Shown: positions 1-12,261 of the stretch, piece by piece
How positions within the stretch are numbered: the first letter of the stretch is position 1
Layout: each line of letters begins with the position of its first letter
Assembly: GCA_963782045.1 (NCBI GenBank)
Contig: CAWAIR010000037.1
Location: 124,001-188,000 of the forward strand
Origin: CAVSRC01 sp963782045
GTDB taxonomy: Bacteria; Pseudomonadota; Alphaproteobacteria; Rhizobiales; Kaistiaceae
Direction: 5' to 3'
Length of the DNA: 64,000 nt
The notes under the pieces: generated by a model
What the model was told of the DNA's origin: nothing
The model's database searches: none
The model's input: only the letters and a program-made list of their open reading frames with translations
Made by a program: the position numbers and the translations under genes

Positions 1-20
1 AGCGACCGGCGCCGCTCCGA

Positions 21-59
21 AACGAAAAGGGCGACCGCGCCTCGGCGCGATCGCCCCTT
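21..59 (-). terminator. Rho-independent terminator downstream of hppA
   Basis: Read leftward, a 12-bp G+C-rich stem (GGGCGAtCGCGC paired with GCGCGgTCGCCC, one G-U pair) encloses a short loop and is followed by a T-rich tract (TTTTcgTTT). It lies about 20 bp after the hppA stop codon, so it should end the leftward transcript there. Confidence 0.75.
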
Positions 60-79
60 GTTGAGGACCCCGAAGGGTC

Positions 80-2188
<2,109 letters not shown>

Positions 2189-2384
2189 GGGTCTTTCCCT
2201 CCGTCGGCTGGAGCTGACGAGCGCCCGAAAACCGCTCGCGCCCAGCCAGAATCAAGCAGAAGTGGCCGAACGGAACCGCCCCCCCGGCGGCTGGAACCGG
2301 CGTGGGTATGGCCCGTCGGGAAACGGGCGTCAAGCCATGTGATCGGCCGCTCTTGACCTCGCGCAAACGGCGCGCGCGAGCGCT

Positions 2385-3613
2385 TCAGCCGGCCCGCCGC
2401 CGCCGCAGGACGAAGGCCACCAGCGAGCGCCGCAGGCAGACCGCGATGACCGGAAAAACGTAGAGATTGAGCCGTTCCCAGCCGACCGTGGCGTAGAGCC
2501 TGCCGGACGACAGCGAGGCCAGCGCCACCGAGCCGAAGACCAGGAAATCGTTGAGCCCCTGCACCGTGCTCTTCTCTTCCGGCCGGTAGGTCTCGGTGAG
2601 CATGGCGGTGGCGCCGATGAAGCCGAAATTCCAGCCGAGGCCGAGCAGAATCAGCGCCACCCAGAAATTGGCGAGATTGACGCCGGCCACCGCGACGCGC
2701 GGCGCAGCAGCGCCAGCAGCCCCATGCCGATGGCGATCACCGGCTCCTTGCCGTAGCGGGCGATCAGCCGGCCGGTGACGTAGCTCGGGCCGAACATGGC
2801 CAGCACGTGCCACTGGATGCCGAGCGCGGCGTTGTCCTGGCCGAAGCCGCAACCGACGATTGCCAGCGGCGCCGCCGTCATCAGCAGGCTCATCAGCGCG
2901 TAGGAGCCCATCGCGCAGACGATCGGCGACGATGAAGCGCGGCTGGCGCGCGATCTCGGCAAGCGAGCGGCCGCCGGTCGCCGCCGGCATGCGGCGGCGG
3001 CTCGCGCGCCTCGCCGGAGAGCCGCGACAGGATGGTGATCGCCACCAGAGCGAGGATGCCGATGGCGAAGAAGCTGCCGGCAAAGGGAATCGGGCTCAGC
3101 AGGTTGCGGGTGAGGATCACCGTCTGCGGGCCGATCACCGCCGCGGCGATGCCGCCGGTCGAGCACCCAGGAGATGGCGCGGGCGCGGAAGGCCGGGCTG
3201 CCGGCATCGGCGGCGGCGAAGCGGTATTGCTGGGCGAAGGCGCCGGAGAAGCCGACGACGGCAAGGCCGAGCGCGAAGAGGACGAAGGAGCCGGCGAGCA
3301 CCGCATAGCCGGCGGCGAGGCCGCCGAAGATCGCGACGCTGGCGCCCGACAGGAATCCGGCCCGGCGGCCGACGCGGCGCATCAGCAGGGCGGCGGGAAT
3401 CGTGCCGAGCGCGACGCCGACGTTGAAGCCGCTCACCGGCAGGGTGGCCAGCGACTTGTCGGCGTCGAGCAGATAGGCCCCGGCGAGGCCGCCCAGCGAG
3501 ACGGCGACGACCGGGATGGCGCCGCTGAACGCCGCCGCCGCCGACAGCAGCAGGGCGTTCCGCCGCGCGTGCCAGGTGCCGCCGAGGCCAGTGGTCGCTT
3601 CAGCCGTCGTCAT
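2385..3613 (-). CDS. MFS transporter (about five frameshifts in this sequence)
   Basis: Twelve-TM major facilitator permease of about 408 residues; the substrate cannot be told. It starts at the ATG at 3613 (MTTAEATTGL), 40 bp after thiL. The RRVGRRAGF stretch after TM2 matches the MFS loop 2-3 signature, and the second half resumes with a GRLIARYGKEPVIAIG stretch. The frame changes near 3160, 2990, 2924 and 2710. At 3160 (CTC|G|ACC) and 2924 (GCC|G|ATC) a single extra G between codons explains the break. Possibly co-transcribed with the thiL-nusB-rib run, from which it is separated only by a short gap. Confidence 0.8.
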
Positions 3614-3652
3614 GGCGGTTCGAGATAGCCGGCCGGCGCCGCGCAAGGCACG

Positions 3653-4655
3653 CTAAAAATGCGCATGGCCGGCGCCGTCGAGGCGGATCGGCTTGCCGCC
3701 GGCGTCGAGCACGCAGCGGCGGCCCCTTGCCGTCGACGATGCGGCCGATGCGGGTCACCGGCACGCCGGCCTCGCGCGCCGCGGCGGCAAAGCGCGGCGC
3801 CGCCGAGCGCGCTGACCGTCGCCAGGATCTCGTAGTCGTCGCCGCCGGTGAGGATCGTGCGCGATCAGCCGCCGGTCGCCGGCAAGCAGCCGCCGCGCCG
3901 CGGGCGACAGCGGCACCAGCGCCGCCTCGATCTCGGCGCCGACGCCGGAGACGTCGCAGATGTGGCCGAGATCGGCGACGAGGCCGTCGGAGACGTCCAT
4001 GGCGCTCGAGGCATGGCGGCGGAGGACCGGCGCCAGCGCCATGCGCGGCTGCGGGTGCAGGTAGCGGTCGATGAGGTGCTTGGCCCCCCTGCCCTCGCCG
4101 GCGGCGATCCGCCCGAGGCGCAGGCCGAGGCCGAGCGCCGCATCGCCGATGGTGCCGGAGACGAAGATCGACGTCGCCCGGCCGGGCGCCGGCGCGGGTG
4201 ACCATGCGCCCCTTGGGGATGCGGCCGAGCGCGGTCACCGACACGGTGAGGCCGCCGGCGGCGCGGATGGTGTCGCCGCCGATGAGGGTGATGCCGTAGC
4301 GCTCCTGGTCGGCCTTCAGCCCCCGGGCGAAGCCGGCGAGCCAGCTCTCGGTCCAGTCCGCGGGCAAGCGCCAGCGACGAGCAGGTAGCCGAAGGGCGTC
4401 GCGCCCTTGGCGGCGAGGTCGGAGAGGTTGACGCGGAGCGCCTTCCTGGCGACCGAGGCCGGCGCATCGTCGGCGAAGAAGTGGACGCCGGCCGGCGATC
4501 ATGTCGGTGGTCACCACCAGATCCTCGCCCGGCCGCTGGCGATAGACCGCCGCGTCGTCGGTCAGCGCGAAGGCGCCGGCATCGCCGGCGAGCGGCCGGA
4601 AATAGCGCTCGATCAGCTCGAACTCGCCGGGGCGCTTCTTCCGCTTCGCCGCCAT
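3653..4655 (-). CDS. thiL: Thiamine-monophosphate kinase (frameshifted in this sequence)
   Basis: Phosphorylates thiamine monophosphate to thiamine diphosphate, the last step of cofactor synthesis. The N-terminus GEFELIERYFRPLAG and the LTDDAA metal-binding aspartates are typical of ThiL. Later segments (DLVVTTDMI, GYLLSLALP, LIGGDTIRAAGGLTVSVTA, GDVIFVSGTIGDAALGL, SAMDVSDGLVADLGHI) lie in different frames and together give the full PurM-like fold. At least five one-base insertions separate them, for example GTC|G|ATC at 4169 and GCG|C|ACG at 3859. The C-terminus (GGKPIRL...HAHF) ends at TAG 3653-3655. Co-localisation with nusB and ribH is the standard alphaproteobacterial order. Confidence 0.9.
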
Positions 4656-5168
4656 CGTACGAGCCGCTCTGCGGCTTGGCGAACTCGCCCGCCCTCAGCT
4701 CGTGGGCGAGCGCGTCGAGCACGCGCATTGACGACGCCCGGCGCGTCGTCCTCGAAGAAGGCCTTGGCGACGTCGACATATTCGCTGATCACGACGCGCG
4801 AGGGCACGTCGGCGCGGCTCGCCAGCTCGAAGGCGCCGGCAGCGCAGGATGGCGCGCAGCGTCGTGTCGATGCGGGTCAGCGGCCAGCCCTTGGCGAGCG
4901 TGCGGTCGATCGCCGGGTCGAGCGTCTTCTGGTCGCGCACGACGCCGGCGACGATGTCGCGGAAGAAGGCGGCGTCGGCGTCGCGATACTGGTCGCCGTC
5001 GACCTCCTTGCCGAGGCGGTAGGTCTCGAACTCGGCGATCACCTCGGGCAGCGTCGCGCCGGCGAGGTCCATCTGGTAGAGCGCCTGCACGGCGGCGAGC
5101 CGCGCCGCGCCGCGCTGGTTGGCCGGCCGTGCGCTGCGTTCGGCAGGCTCGGCTGTGGCAGCGGCCAT
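4656..5168 (-). CDS. nusB: Transcription antitermination factor NusB (frameshifted in this sequence)
   Basis: Binds rRNA boxA with NusE (S10) in the antitermination complex. The N-terminal ANQRGAARLAAVQALYQMD segment is diagnostic. The C-terminal half (AGAFEL, RVVISEYVDVAKAFF, LDALAHELRAGEFAK) continues in other frames after extra bases near 4844 and at 4723 (GCG|C|GTG). The ATG at 5168 overlaps the likely ribH stop as TGATG. The stop is uncertain: removing one C at about 4657 gives TAG directly before the thiL ATG, which is the end I give. Confidence 0.85.
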
Positions 5169-5613
5169 CAGAGACTTGAAGCGCGCCCGCAGCGCGATCA
5201 TGCGCAGCGCCGCCTCCGCGGCCGCGCCGCCCTTGTTCTTGCCGTCGACGCGCGCCCGCGCCCAGGCCTGCTCGTCGTTCTCGACGGTCAGGATGCCGTT
5301 GCCGATGGCGATCGCCTCGTCCATCGCCAGGTCCATGAGCGCCGCGGGCGGATTCGTTCGGCGACGATGTCGTAATGGCGTGGTCTCGCCGCGGATGACG
5401 CAGCCGAGCGCGACGTAGCCGTCATATTCGACGTTGCCCTGCTCGACCGCCTCCAGCGCCATGCGACAGCGCCGCCGGGATCTCCAGCGCGCCGGGCACG
5501 GTGACGCGCTCATAGGTGGCGCCGGCGCGCTCCAGCGCCCCGACGGCGCCGCGCAGCAGCTCGTCGGCGATGTCGTCGTAGAAACGCGCTTCGATGATCA
5601 GCAGATGCGGCAC
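5168..5613 (-). CDS. ribH: 6,7-dimethyl-8-ribityllumazine synthase (frameshifted in this sequence)
   Basis: Condenses the ribitylaminouracil intermediate with dihydroxybutanone phosphate in riboflavin synthesis. Starts with GTG at 5613 (MPHLLIIEARFYDDIADELL). PGALEIPAAL, YVALGCVIRGETT and GNGILTVENDEQAWARA are the conserved blocks that build the active site. Five inferred single-base insertions (for example TCG|C|ATG at 5463, GCC|G|AAC, CGC|G|GCG) restore a protein of about 146 residues ending in a TGA that overlaps the nusB ATG. As written, the reading frame appears to run straight into nusB; I consider that an artefact. Confidence 0.9.
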
Positions 5614-5619
5614 GGACGC

Positions 5620-6313
5620 TCACTCGGGCTGCCGGGGTGGAGATGGCGCGTGACCAATACCGCGCGAGCCGGGCTTGTCCAGCGGAATCGACCGTCCGAG
5701 GCTCAGGCCGCGCTCGGCGATGCGCGCCACGTAGCGGGCGATGGTGTCGACCTCGAGATTGATCCGGTCGCCCGGCCTGGCGCTCGCCCCAGGTGGTCAC
5801 CTTGCAGCGTATGCGGGATGAGCAGGCAGTCGAAGCGGTCGCCGTCGACGCCGTTGACGGTCAGCGACATGCCGTCGAGCGCCACCGAGCCCTTGGGCGC
5901 GATGAAGCGGGCGAGCGCGTGCGGCGCCTCGAAGACGAACTTGGTCGGTCTCGCCGAAGTCCTCGCGCGAGACGATCGTCGCCAGCCCGTCGACATGGCC
6001 GGTGACCAGATGGCCGCCAAGCTCGTCGCCGAGCTTCAGCGAGCGTTCCAGATTGATGCGCGTGCCGACCGCCCAGTCCTGCGCCGTGGTGACGGCGAGC
6101 GTCTCCGGCGCCGCCTCGACCTCGAAGACGCAGCCGCCGTCCGCCGCCACCGGCGGCGACACCACCGTCAGGCAGATGCCGTTGCAGGCGATCGACGCGC
6201 CGACGTCGATGGTCGTCCGCGTCATAGGCCGACGCGATCGCGATGCGGCGCACGTCGTTGCGCTCGTCGACGCGCGTGACGCGGCCGACATCGGTGACAA
6301 TTCCGGTAAACAT
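5620..6313 (-). CDS. ribE: Riboflavin synthase, alpha subunit (frameshifted in this sequence)
   Basis: Dismutates two lumazine molecules to riboflavin. The canonical MFTGIV start is at 6313; an ATG at 6322 overlaps the ribD stop as ATGA and would add MSI, so the two genes are translationally coupled either way. Both lumazine-binding repeats are visible: GASIACNGICLTVV in the first and SLTVNGVDGDRFDCLLIPHT in the second, with GHLVTGHVDG between them. Frames change near 6223 (GAC|G|ACC), 5946 (ACC|G|ACC), 5803 and 5783. The stop at 5620 lies 7 bp before the ribH start. The order ribD-ribE-ribH in one transcript is standard for the group. Confidence 0.9.
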
Positions 6314-6318
6314 GATGC

Positions 6319-7461
6319 TCATGCCCTCAGATAACGCCGCATGGTGTCCTCGCCGACGGCGGCGGTCTCGACCAGCCGGTAGCGCGGACTGCGCTCCAGC
6401 GCCGACAGCGCCGTGCCGCCGAGCGCGCGCACGCCGTTCGGCCCGACGACCACCGGCGCGCGGAAGATCACCACCTCGTCGATCAGGTCGCCGGCGACCA
6501 GCGAGGCGGCGACCTCCGCCCCGCCCTCGGCGAACAGGCGCGAGAAGCCCTCGCTCGGCGAGCGCCGCCAGCGCCTGGCGCAGGTCGATGCCGCCGGCGG
6601 CCGCATCGACCTGCGATGATCTTGGCACCGGCCGCTTCCAGCTCGGCCTTGCGCGCCTCCGGCGCCTGCGGCCCGACCACGTCGATCAGCGGCACCTCGC
6701 GCGCGCTCTGCACCAGGTTCGATTCCAGCGACAGCCGCGCCGAGGCATCGAGGATGACGCGCGTCGGCGTGCGGTCGGCCATGCCCGGCAGGCGCACGGT
6801 CAGCCGCGGATCGTCGACCAGCACCGTGCCGATGCCGACCATCACCAGGTCGAAGCTCGGTGCGCATCGCCTGCACGGCGGCGAAGGCCTCGCTGCCGGT
6901 GATGATCATGCGCTCGCCGCCGCGCGTGCCGATCATGCCGTCGGCGGAGACGGCGAGCTTGAGCGTGACGTGCGGCCGCCCCTTGGTGATCCGCTGGATG
7001 TGGCCGGAATGGGCGCGCGCCGCCTCCTCGGCGAGCACGCCGGTGGTGACCGCGATGCCGGCCGCCTCGAGCATCGCATGGCCCTTGCCGGCGTGCGCGG
7101 ATCGGGATCGACCATGGCGGTGACGACGCGGGCGACCTTGGCCGCGACCAGCGCCTCGCTGCACGGCTTCACCCGGCCCTTGTGGGCGCAGGGCTCCAGC
7201 GTCACATAGACGGTGGCGCCCTCGGCCGCGGCGCCGGCCTCCTTCAGCGCCTCCTTCTCGGCATGCGGCCGGCCGCCGACCGCGGTCCAGCCGCGGCCGA
7301 CCACCACCGGCTCGTCGCCGTCGGTCCTGCACGATGACGCAGCCGACGGCCGGATTGGGATGGGTCTGGCCGAGATTGCGGCGGCCGAGGCGGAGGGCGG
7401 CGGCCATCATGCGGCGGTCGAATTCCGGATCGATGCGCGGTGCTTTGCGGCGGGCCGGCAT
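6319..7461 (-). CDS. ribD: Bifunctional diaminohydroxyphosphoribosylaminopyrimidine deaminase / reductase RibD (frameshifted in this sequence)
   Basis: Carries out the second and third steps of riboflavin synthesis. The N-terminal zinc deaminase domain shows THPNPAVGCVIV, GGRPHAEKEAL (the HAE motif) and VTLEPCAHKGRVKPCSEAL (PCxxC-type ligands). The C-terminal reductase domain shows RPHVTLKLAVSADGMIGT and LFAEGGAEVAASL. The ATG at 7461 lies just after the inferred nrdR TGA. Several frame changes (near 7327, 7095, 6857, 6613 and 6552) split the open frame although every conserved block survives. Confidence 0.9.
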   Translation of the reverse strand: MPARRKAPRIDPEFDRRMMAAALRLGRRNLGQTHPNPAVGCVIVQDRRRRAGGGRPRLDRGRRPAACREGGAEGGRRRGRGRHRLCDAGALRPQGPGEAVQRGAGRGQGRPRRHRHGRSRSAHAGKGHAMLEAAGIAVTTGVLAEEAARAHSGHIQRITKGRPHVTLKLAVSADGMIGTRGGERMIITGSEAFAAVQAMRTELRPGDGRHRHGAGRRSAADRAPAGHGRPHADARHPRCLGAAVAGIEPGAERARGAADRRGRAAGAGGAQGRAGSGRCQDHRRSMRPPAASTCARRWRRSPSEGFSRLFAEGGAEVAASLVAGDLIDEVVIFRAPVVVGPNGVRALGGTALSALERSPRYRLVETAAVGEDTMRRYLRA

Positions 7462-7465
7462 GGCG

Positions 7466-7940
7466 TCACTTCTTCAGCGGTCGCCGGCGGTTCGCCGGAA
7501 AGTTCGCCGAGGACGTTCTTGAAGTCCTCGGCATCGCTGAAATTCTTGTAGACCGAGGCGAAGCGCACATAGGCGACGTCGTCGAGGTTGCGCAGGCCCT
7601 CCATGACAAGCTGGCCGATCGCCTCCGAGGGGACGTCGCTCTCGCCGCTCGCTTCGAGCTGGCGGACGATGCCGTTGACCATGCGCTCGACGCGCTCGGG
7701 ATCGACCGTGCGCTTGCGCAGCGCCACCTGCACCGAGCGCATCAGCTTGTCGCGGTCGAAGGGCACCCGGCGGCCGTTGCGCTTGACCACCGTCAGCTCG
7801 CGCAGCTGCACGCGCTCGAAGGTGGTGAAGCGGCCGCCGCAATCCGGGCAGACGCGCCGGCGGCGGATGGCGGTGTTGTCTTCCGACGGCCGCGAATCCT
7901 TCACCTGGGTGTCGGGATTGCCGCAATAAGGACAGCGCAT
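7466..7940 (-). CDS. nrdR: Transcriptional repressor NrdR
   Basis: ATP/dATP-sensing repressor of ribonucleotide reductase genes. The N-terminal zinc ribbon is intact (MRCPYCGNPDTQVKDSR and RVCPDCGGRFTTFER, four cysteines). It is followed by the ATP-cone domain (VVKRNGRRVPFDRDKLMRSV). Length about 157 residues. As written the frame runs on into ribD. One extra G near 7477 (ACC|G|CTG) puts the protein onto a TGA at 7466-7468, four bases before the ribD ATG, which is the usual end. It sits between glyA and ribD as in other Hyphomicrobiales. Confidence 0.93.
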
Positions 7941-7969
7941 CGCCCCTGCCCGCCTCGTCCGCCGTCCGT

Positions 7970-9277
7970 CTACTGGTAGATCGGGAAGCGGTCGGCGAGC
8001 GCCCTCACCTTCTGCTTGACCGCGGCCTCGACCAGCGGCGCCGCCCCGTCCTCGCTCTGCGCCACGGCGTCGAGCACCTCGGCGATCAGCTGGCCGACCT
8101 GCCGGAACTCGGCGACGCCGAAGCCGCGCGTGGTCGAGGCCGGCGTGCCGAGGCGGATGCCCGAGGTGACGAACGGCTTCTCCGGGTCGTAGGGAATGCC
8201 GTTCTTGTTGCAGGTGAGGCCGGCGCGGCCGAGCGCCTTCTCCGAGATGTTGCCCTTGAGGCTCTTCGGCCTGAGATCGACCAGCATCAGGTGGTTGTCG
8301 GTGCCGCCGGAGACGATCTCGAGGCCGGCGCTCTTCAGCGTCTCGGCGAGCGCGCGCGCGTTCTCGACGATGTTCTTCGCGTAGACCTTGAACTCCGGCC
8401 GGAGCGCCTCGCCGAGCGCCACCGCCTTGGCGGCGATGACATGCATCAGCGGCCCGCCCTGCAGGCCGGGGAAGACCGCCGAGTTGATCTTCTTGGCGAT
8501 CGCCTCGTCGTTGGTGAGGATCAGGCCGCCGCGCGGACCGCGCAGCGACTTGTGGGTGGTGGTCGTGACGACATGGGCATGCGGGATCGGCGAGGGATGC
8601 ACGCCGCCCGCCACCAGGCCGGCGAAATGGGCCATGTCGACCATCAGATAGGCGCCGACCGAATCGGCGATCTCGCGGAAGCGCTTGAAGTCCCAGTAGC
8701 GCGAATAGGCGGTGCCGCCGGCGAGGATCAGCTTCGGCTTGGCCTCGTGGGCGATCCGCTCGATCTCGTCATAGTCGAGCAAGCTGGTCGTCGCGGCGCA
8801 CGCCGTAGGGCGCCACCTTGAACCACTTGCCCGACATGTTGACCGGCGAGCCGTGGGTCAGATGGCCGCCGGCGGCCAGGTCGAGGCCCATGAAGGTGTC
8901 GCCGGGCTGGAGCAGCGCCAGGAACACCGCCTGGTTCATCTGGCTGCCGGAGTTCGGCTGGACATTGGCGAAATTCGGCGCCGAACAGCTTCTTGGCGCG
9001 CTCGATCGCCAGCGTCTCGGCGATGTCGACGAACTGGCAGCCGCCGTAGTAGCGCTTGCCCGGATAGCCCTCGGCATATTTGTTGGTCATGACCGAGCCC
9101 TGCGCCTCGAGCACGGCCCTGGAGACGATGTTCTCGGAGGCGATCAGCTCGATCTCGTGCTGCTGGCGGCCGAGCTCCTTGGCGATCGCGTCGGCGATCT
9201 CGGGATCGGATTCGGCAAGCGAGGCGGTGAAGAAATCCGGGCGCGCGGTTGGCGCCGAGGGCGGCGGTCACGGACAT
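7970..9277 (-). CDS. glyA: Serine hydroxymethyltransferase (three 1-nt frameshifts in this sequence)
   Basis: PLP enzyme that interconverts serine and glycine with tetrahydrofolate, the main source of one-carbon units. About 434 residues after joining frames. Key parts seen are IASENI, the NKYAEGYPGKRYYGG loop, NVQPNSGSQMN, GGHLTHGSPVN and the PLP-lysine motif TTTHKSLRGPRGG. Breaks at about 9250 (GCG|C|CCG), 8976 (GCC|G|AAT) and 8781 (CAG|C|TTG) each disappear on removing one base. The ATG at 9277 begins MSVTAALGAN. No RNA leader or riboswitch is apparent in the 140 bp upstream. Confidence 0.95.
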
Positions 9278-9417
9278 GGTCGCGACTGTTCCTGTCGGCA
9301 CGGGAAGAGACGTCCGGCGGCCGGCTCGGGGCCGGCCGGAACCCGGACCGGGCTCTATCACAGTTGGGCAGCCGGCGCCATTGAAGCGGCCGCGGAAGCC
9401 GGGCGGCAGGCCGGCGC

Positions 9418-10780
9418 CTACTGCGCGGCCGGCGGCGGCGGCGGCAGAGGCCGGCGGCGGCAGTCGGCTGGTCGGCAGGCGCGTCGTGTCGACCGGCCGG
9501 CGCCGCGGAAGCATCGGCGGTGAGCTGGTCGAGGCCGTCGAGATTGTAGATGTCATTGCGGAAATTGACGATGCCGTCGGTCGTCGCCCAGGCCGTGATG
9601 TAGGTCCAGTGGAGCGGCACCGGGTTGGTCACCCTGATGTTCAGCCTGCTCCGGATTGCGCAGCTCGGTATCGACCACGTCGGGCGTCTGGCCGGGCGTG
9701 TCCTTGAGCATCCAGCTGATCAGTTCGCGGATGTTCTGGATGCGCACGCAGCCCGATGAATCGAAGCGGTAGTCGTCGTTGAACAGGCCCTTGTGCGGCG
9801 TGTCGTGCATGTAGACGCCGTCGGGACTCGGGAAGTTGATCTTGACGATGCCCAGCGAGTTCTAGTCGCCCGGGTCCTGGCGGAACATGTAGCCCTTGGT
9901 CGCCTGGTCGGTGCTCCAGTCGATCTGCGTCGGGCGAGATCTCGTTGCCCTTCGGGTCGTAGACGCGGATGTGCCACGTCGCCAGATAGGTCGGGATCCT
10001 TCTGCATCAGCGGGATCAGGTCCTTCTTGATGATGCTCGCCGGCACCGTCCAGTACGGATGGAAGTTGATCTCGGTGATCTTGGAATTGACGATCGGCGA
10101 CGGCCGCGTGACCTTGCCGACGACGGCGGTGTGGCGCTGGACGACGACGCCGTTCTCGACCACCTCGACCGAGGCCGCCGGAATGTTGACCATGACGTAG
10201 CGGTCGGGCAGCGACTTGGACGGTCAGCACCTTGAGGCGGGTCAGGTTGGTGGCAAGCTGCTGGAGGCGCACCTGCGCCGGCACGTTGAGCGCGGCAAAG
10301 GTCGAATCGCCGACCACGCCGTCCGGCTGGATGCCGTGGCGCGCCTGGAAGCGCTTCACCGCCGCATCGACGTAGGAATTGAAGGCGGTCGAATTGTTCG
10401 CCGCGGCGCTCGGCAGGTCGCCGGCAATCGCCAGGCGCTGGCGCAGCACCGCCACCGCCGGATCGCTCATGCCGATCCTCAGCGACTTGTCGGACGGCAC
10501 GATCGGCCAGCCGCCAGCGGCGACGATGCCGGAATACTGGGCGATGGCCGTCCTGCACGGCGCCGATGATCTGCGGCGACATGGTCGGGATCGAGGTGCG
10601 CACGTCGGCCGCGCTGACCGAGGCGGTGTCGAACCCGTCCGACCATTCGGAACCGCCGGCCTGCTGGAGCACCTCTCCGATCGGGTCCTGGGCGAACGCC
10701 GGCACGGCGACGAGCCCGGCGGCCAGCATGGCGGCGGCGAACAGACCGGTGCGGACAATCGATGGGCAATAGGCGGTCAT
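9418..10780 (-). CDS. ldtP: Periplasmic L,D-transpeptidase with peptidoglycan-binding domain (LdtP-like; frameshifts and an internal TAG)
   Basis: YcbB-type L,D-transpeptidase that cross-links or trims peptidoglycan. The ATG at 10780 follows GGAG and begins a signal peptide (MTAYCPSIVRTGLFAAAMLA, cleavage after AFAQ or nearby). Next come a PG_binding_1 segment (DPAVAVLRQRLAIAGDL, FQARHGIQPDGVVGDST) and the YkuD domain (YVMVNIPAA, HTAVVGKVTRPSPI, then YMHDTPHKGLF and the catalytic-site motif SSGCVRI). Frame changes occur near 10549 (GAC|G|GCC), 10220, 9992 (CCC|G|ACC), 9938 and 9650. In frame, a TAG replaces what is probably CAG at 9864. It lies directly downstream of ldtR, the arrangement known from Liberibacter and Sinorhizobium. 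Confidence 0.82.
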
Positions 10781-11061
10781 CAGCTTGCGACTCTCCTGCA
10801 AGTGCTCTCGAATCCCCATTCTTCCGCCGCTCGTACCTCGGCGTAACACGCTCATCCCCATGTGACAATTGCAGCGGCCGCGTCCTTGTTGCCGGTTCGC
10901 GCAGATTTGAACCGCGAGCGGAGGACCGTCGGTCTTTGTCATGGCGAGGTTATGTGGCGCTTTCGCGGCGCCGATTCCAGCCTGCCGCGACAAACAGAAT
11001 CGAAACGGCCCGGCAGTGCGCCGGGCCGTTTCGCCGCGATGTCTCCTGGGAGGAGCCGGCC

Positions 11062-11574
11062 CTACAGCCGGTAGAGAATTTGGTCCGTCCAGAAGCGCTC
11101 CAGCCGCTGCAGGGAGCGGTTGAGGGTCTGGAAGTCGTCGGCGCCGATGCCGCCGACCTGGTCGATCGAGCGGATGTGGCGCTCATAGAGGCCGTTGACG
11201 ATGTCGGCGACCTCCTGGCCCTTGTCCGTCAGGCTGACGCGCACCGACCGGCGGTCCATGCGCGAACGCTGGTGATGGATGTAGCCCATCTCGACCAGCT
11301 TCTTGAGGTTGTAGGACACGTTCGAGCCGAGATAGTAGCCGCGCGTCCTGAGTTCGCCGGCGGTCAGCTCGGAATCGCCGATGTTGGACAGGAGCAGCGC
11401 CTGCACGCTGTTCACGTCCGACCGTCCGGCGCGGTCGAATTCGTCCTTGATCACGTCGAGCAGGCGCCGGTGCAGCCGCTCGACGAGCGTCAGCGCCTCC
11501 AGATAAAGCGGCTTCAGCTCCGCCCCACGCGGGGGCGAGGCAACAGCCTCCACTGCCCTTTTTGCAATAGCCAT
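11062..11574 (-). CDS. ldtR: MarR-family transcriptional regulator LdtR
   Basis: Winged-helix regulator known in Liberibacter and Sinorhizobium to control the adjacent L,D-transpeptidase gene and osmotic-stress tolerance. The ATG at 11574 is preceded by GGAGAGGCGAAG; an upstream ATG at 11625 lacks a convincing site. About 170 residues. The wHTH (ELTAGELRTRGYYLGSNVSY) is followed by the MarR wing (RSRMDRRSVRVSLTDKGQEV) and a dimerising helix. It lies between a four-TM protein and ldtP, all leftward. The gap at 11626-11720 is AT-rich and carries TTAA-containing repeats (gcttaag, ccttaa) that could be operators; this is inference. Confidence 0.85.
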   Translation of the reverse strand: MAIAKRAVEAVASPPRGAELKPLYLEALTLVERLHRRLLDVIKDEFDRAGRSDVNSVQALLLSNIGDSELTAGELRTRGYYLGSNVSYNLKKLVEMGYIHHQRSRMDRRSVRVSLTDKGQEVADIVNGLYERHIRSIDQVGGIGADDFQTLNRSLQRLERFWTDQILYRL

Positions 11575-11720
11575 CTTCGCCTCTCCGTTCGGCAGGTATT
11601 TCCCTGCTCTGATGGAGACGACCATTACGCAAAGCGACTAAAAATCGGCTTAAGCACCAGCCTTAACGCAGGCTTACCGGCAACGCTCCAATTTGCCGGA
11701 ATTCCGCCATTGCGGCCGGG

Positions 11721-12134
11721 TCAGGCGCGGCGGGCGAGCAGGGTCAGGCCGACGAAGGCGCCGATGGTGACCACGTGCAGGAGCACGATCGGCAGATTGC
11801 TGCCGAAGGTGCGCACGAAGACGGTGTGGAGCGCGATGCCGGCAAGCGCGGCGAGCAGCCACACCACCTTGCCCCAGGCGCCGCGCATCCACAGGCCGAC
11901 CGAGGCGACCAGGTAGATGACGGACATGGTCATGGTGGCCATCTTCCACGGCGCGGTCATCGTCTCGAACGATCCGGGGGTGCCGGGAACGACGCCGAGG
12001 ATGACCGCCCACTCGCGCAGGCCGAGCAGCATCATCAGCACCGAGAGCGCAATCAGATAGTATTCGAGCGCCACGTCGAGGCGGTTGCGTTCGACCTCCT
12101 GGGTCGCCGCGGAATCGTCATTCACCATCTGCAT
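11721..12134 (-). CDS. Small four-TM membrane protein, DUF6163-like
   Basis: 137 residues: a polar N-terminal leader, then four hydrophobic segments (LIALSVLMMLLG, MSVIYLVASVGLW, VVWLLAALAGIAL, IVLLHVVTIGAFVGLTLL). Matches from memory the DUF6163 proteins that Hyphomicrobiales encode between hemB and ldtR; function unknown. It starts at 12134 or two codons later. Divergent from hemB across a 250-bp gap. Confidence 0.7.
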   Translation of the reverse strand: MQMVNDDSAATQEVERNRLDVALEYYLIALSVLMMLLGLREWAVILGVVPGTPGSFETMTAPWKMATMTMSVIYLVASVGLWMRGAWGKVVWLLAALAGIALHTVFVRTFGSNLPIVLLHVVTIGAFVGLTLLARRA

Positions 12135-12261
12135 GGGCTTGGACCGCTCTCCTTGACGTGTGCCCGCGAAACCTGTTCATCCAGCTTTGTTCGTCGCCGG
12201 AAGACGGGAACCCCGGCCCGAATCTCCCCGAACCTGGCGCTCGCGGCGATTGTGGCCTGGA

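Noticed and set aside
4656..5613. Apparent in-frame RibH-NusB fusion protein
   Set aside because: Removing the inferred extra bases puts ribH onto a TGA that overlaps the nusB ATG, the normal arrangement; the fusion is caused by frame errors.
7940..9417. Glycine or other riboswitch upstream of glyA
   Set aside because: The 140-bp leader shows no conserved aptamer core; it is mostly the end of ldtP and G+C-rich spacer.
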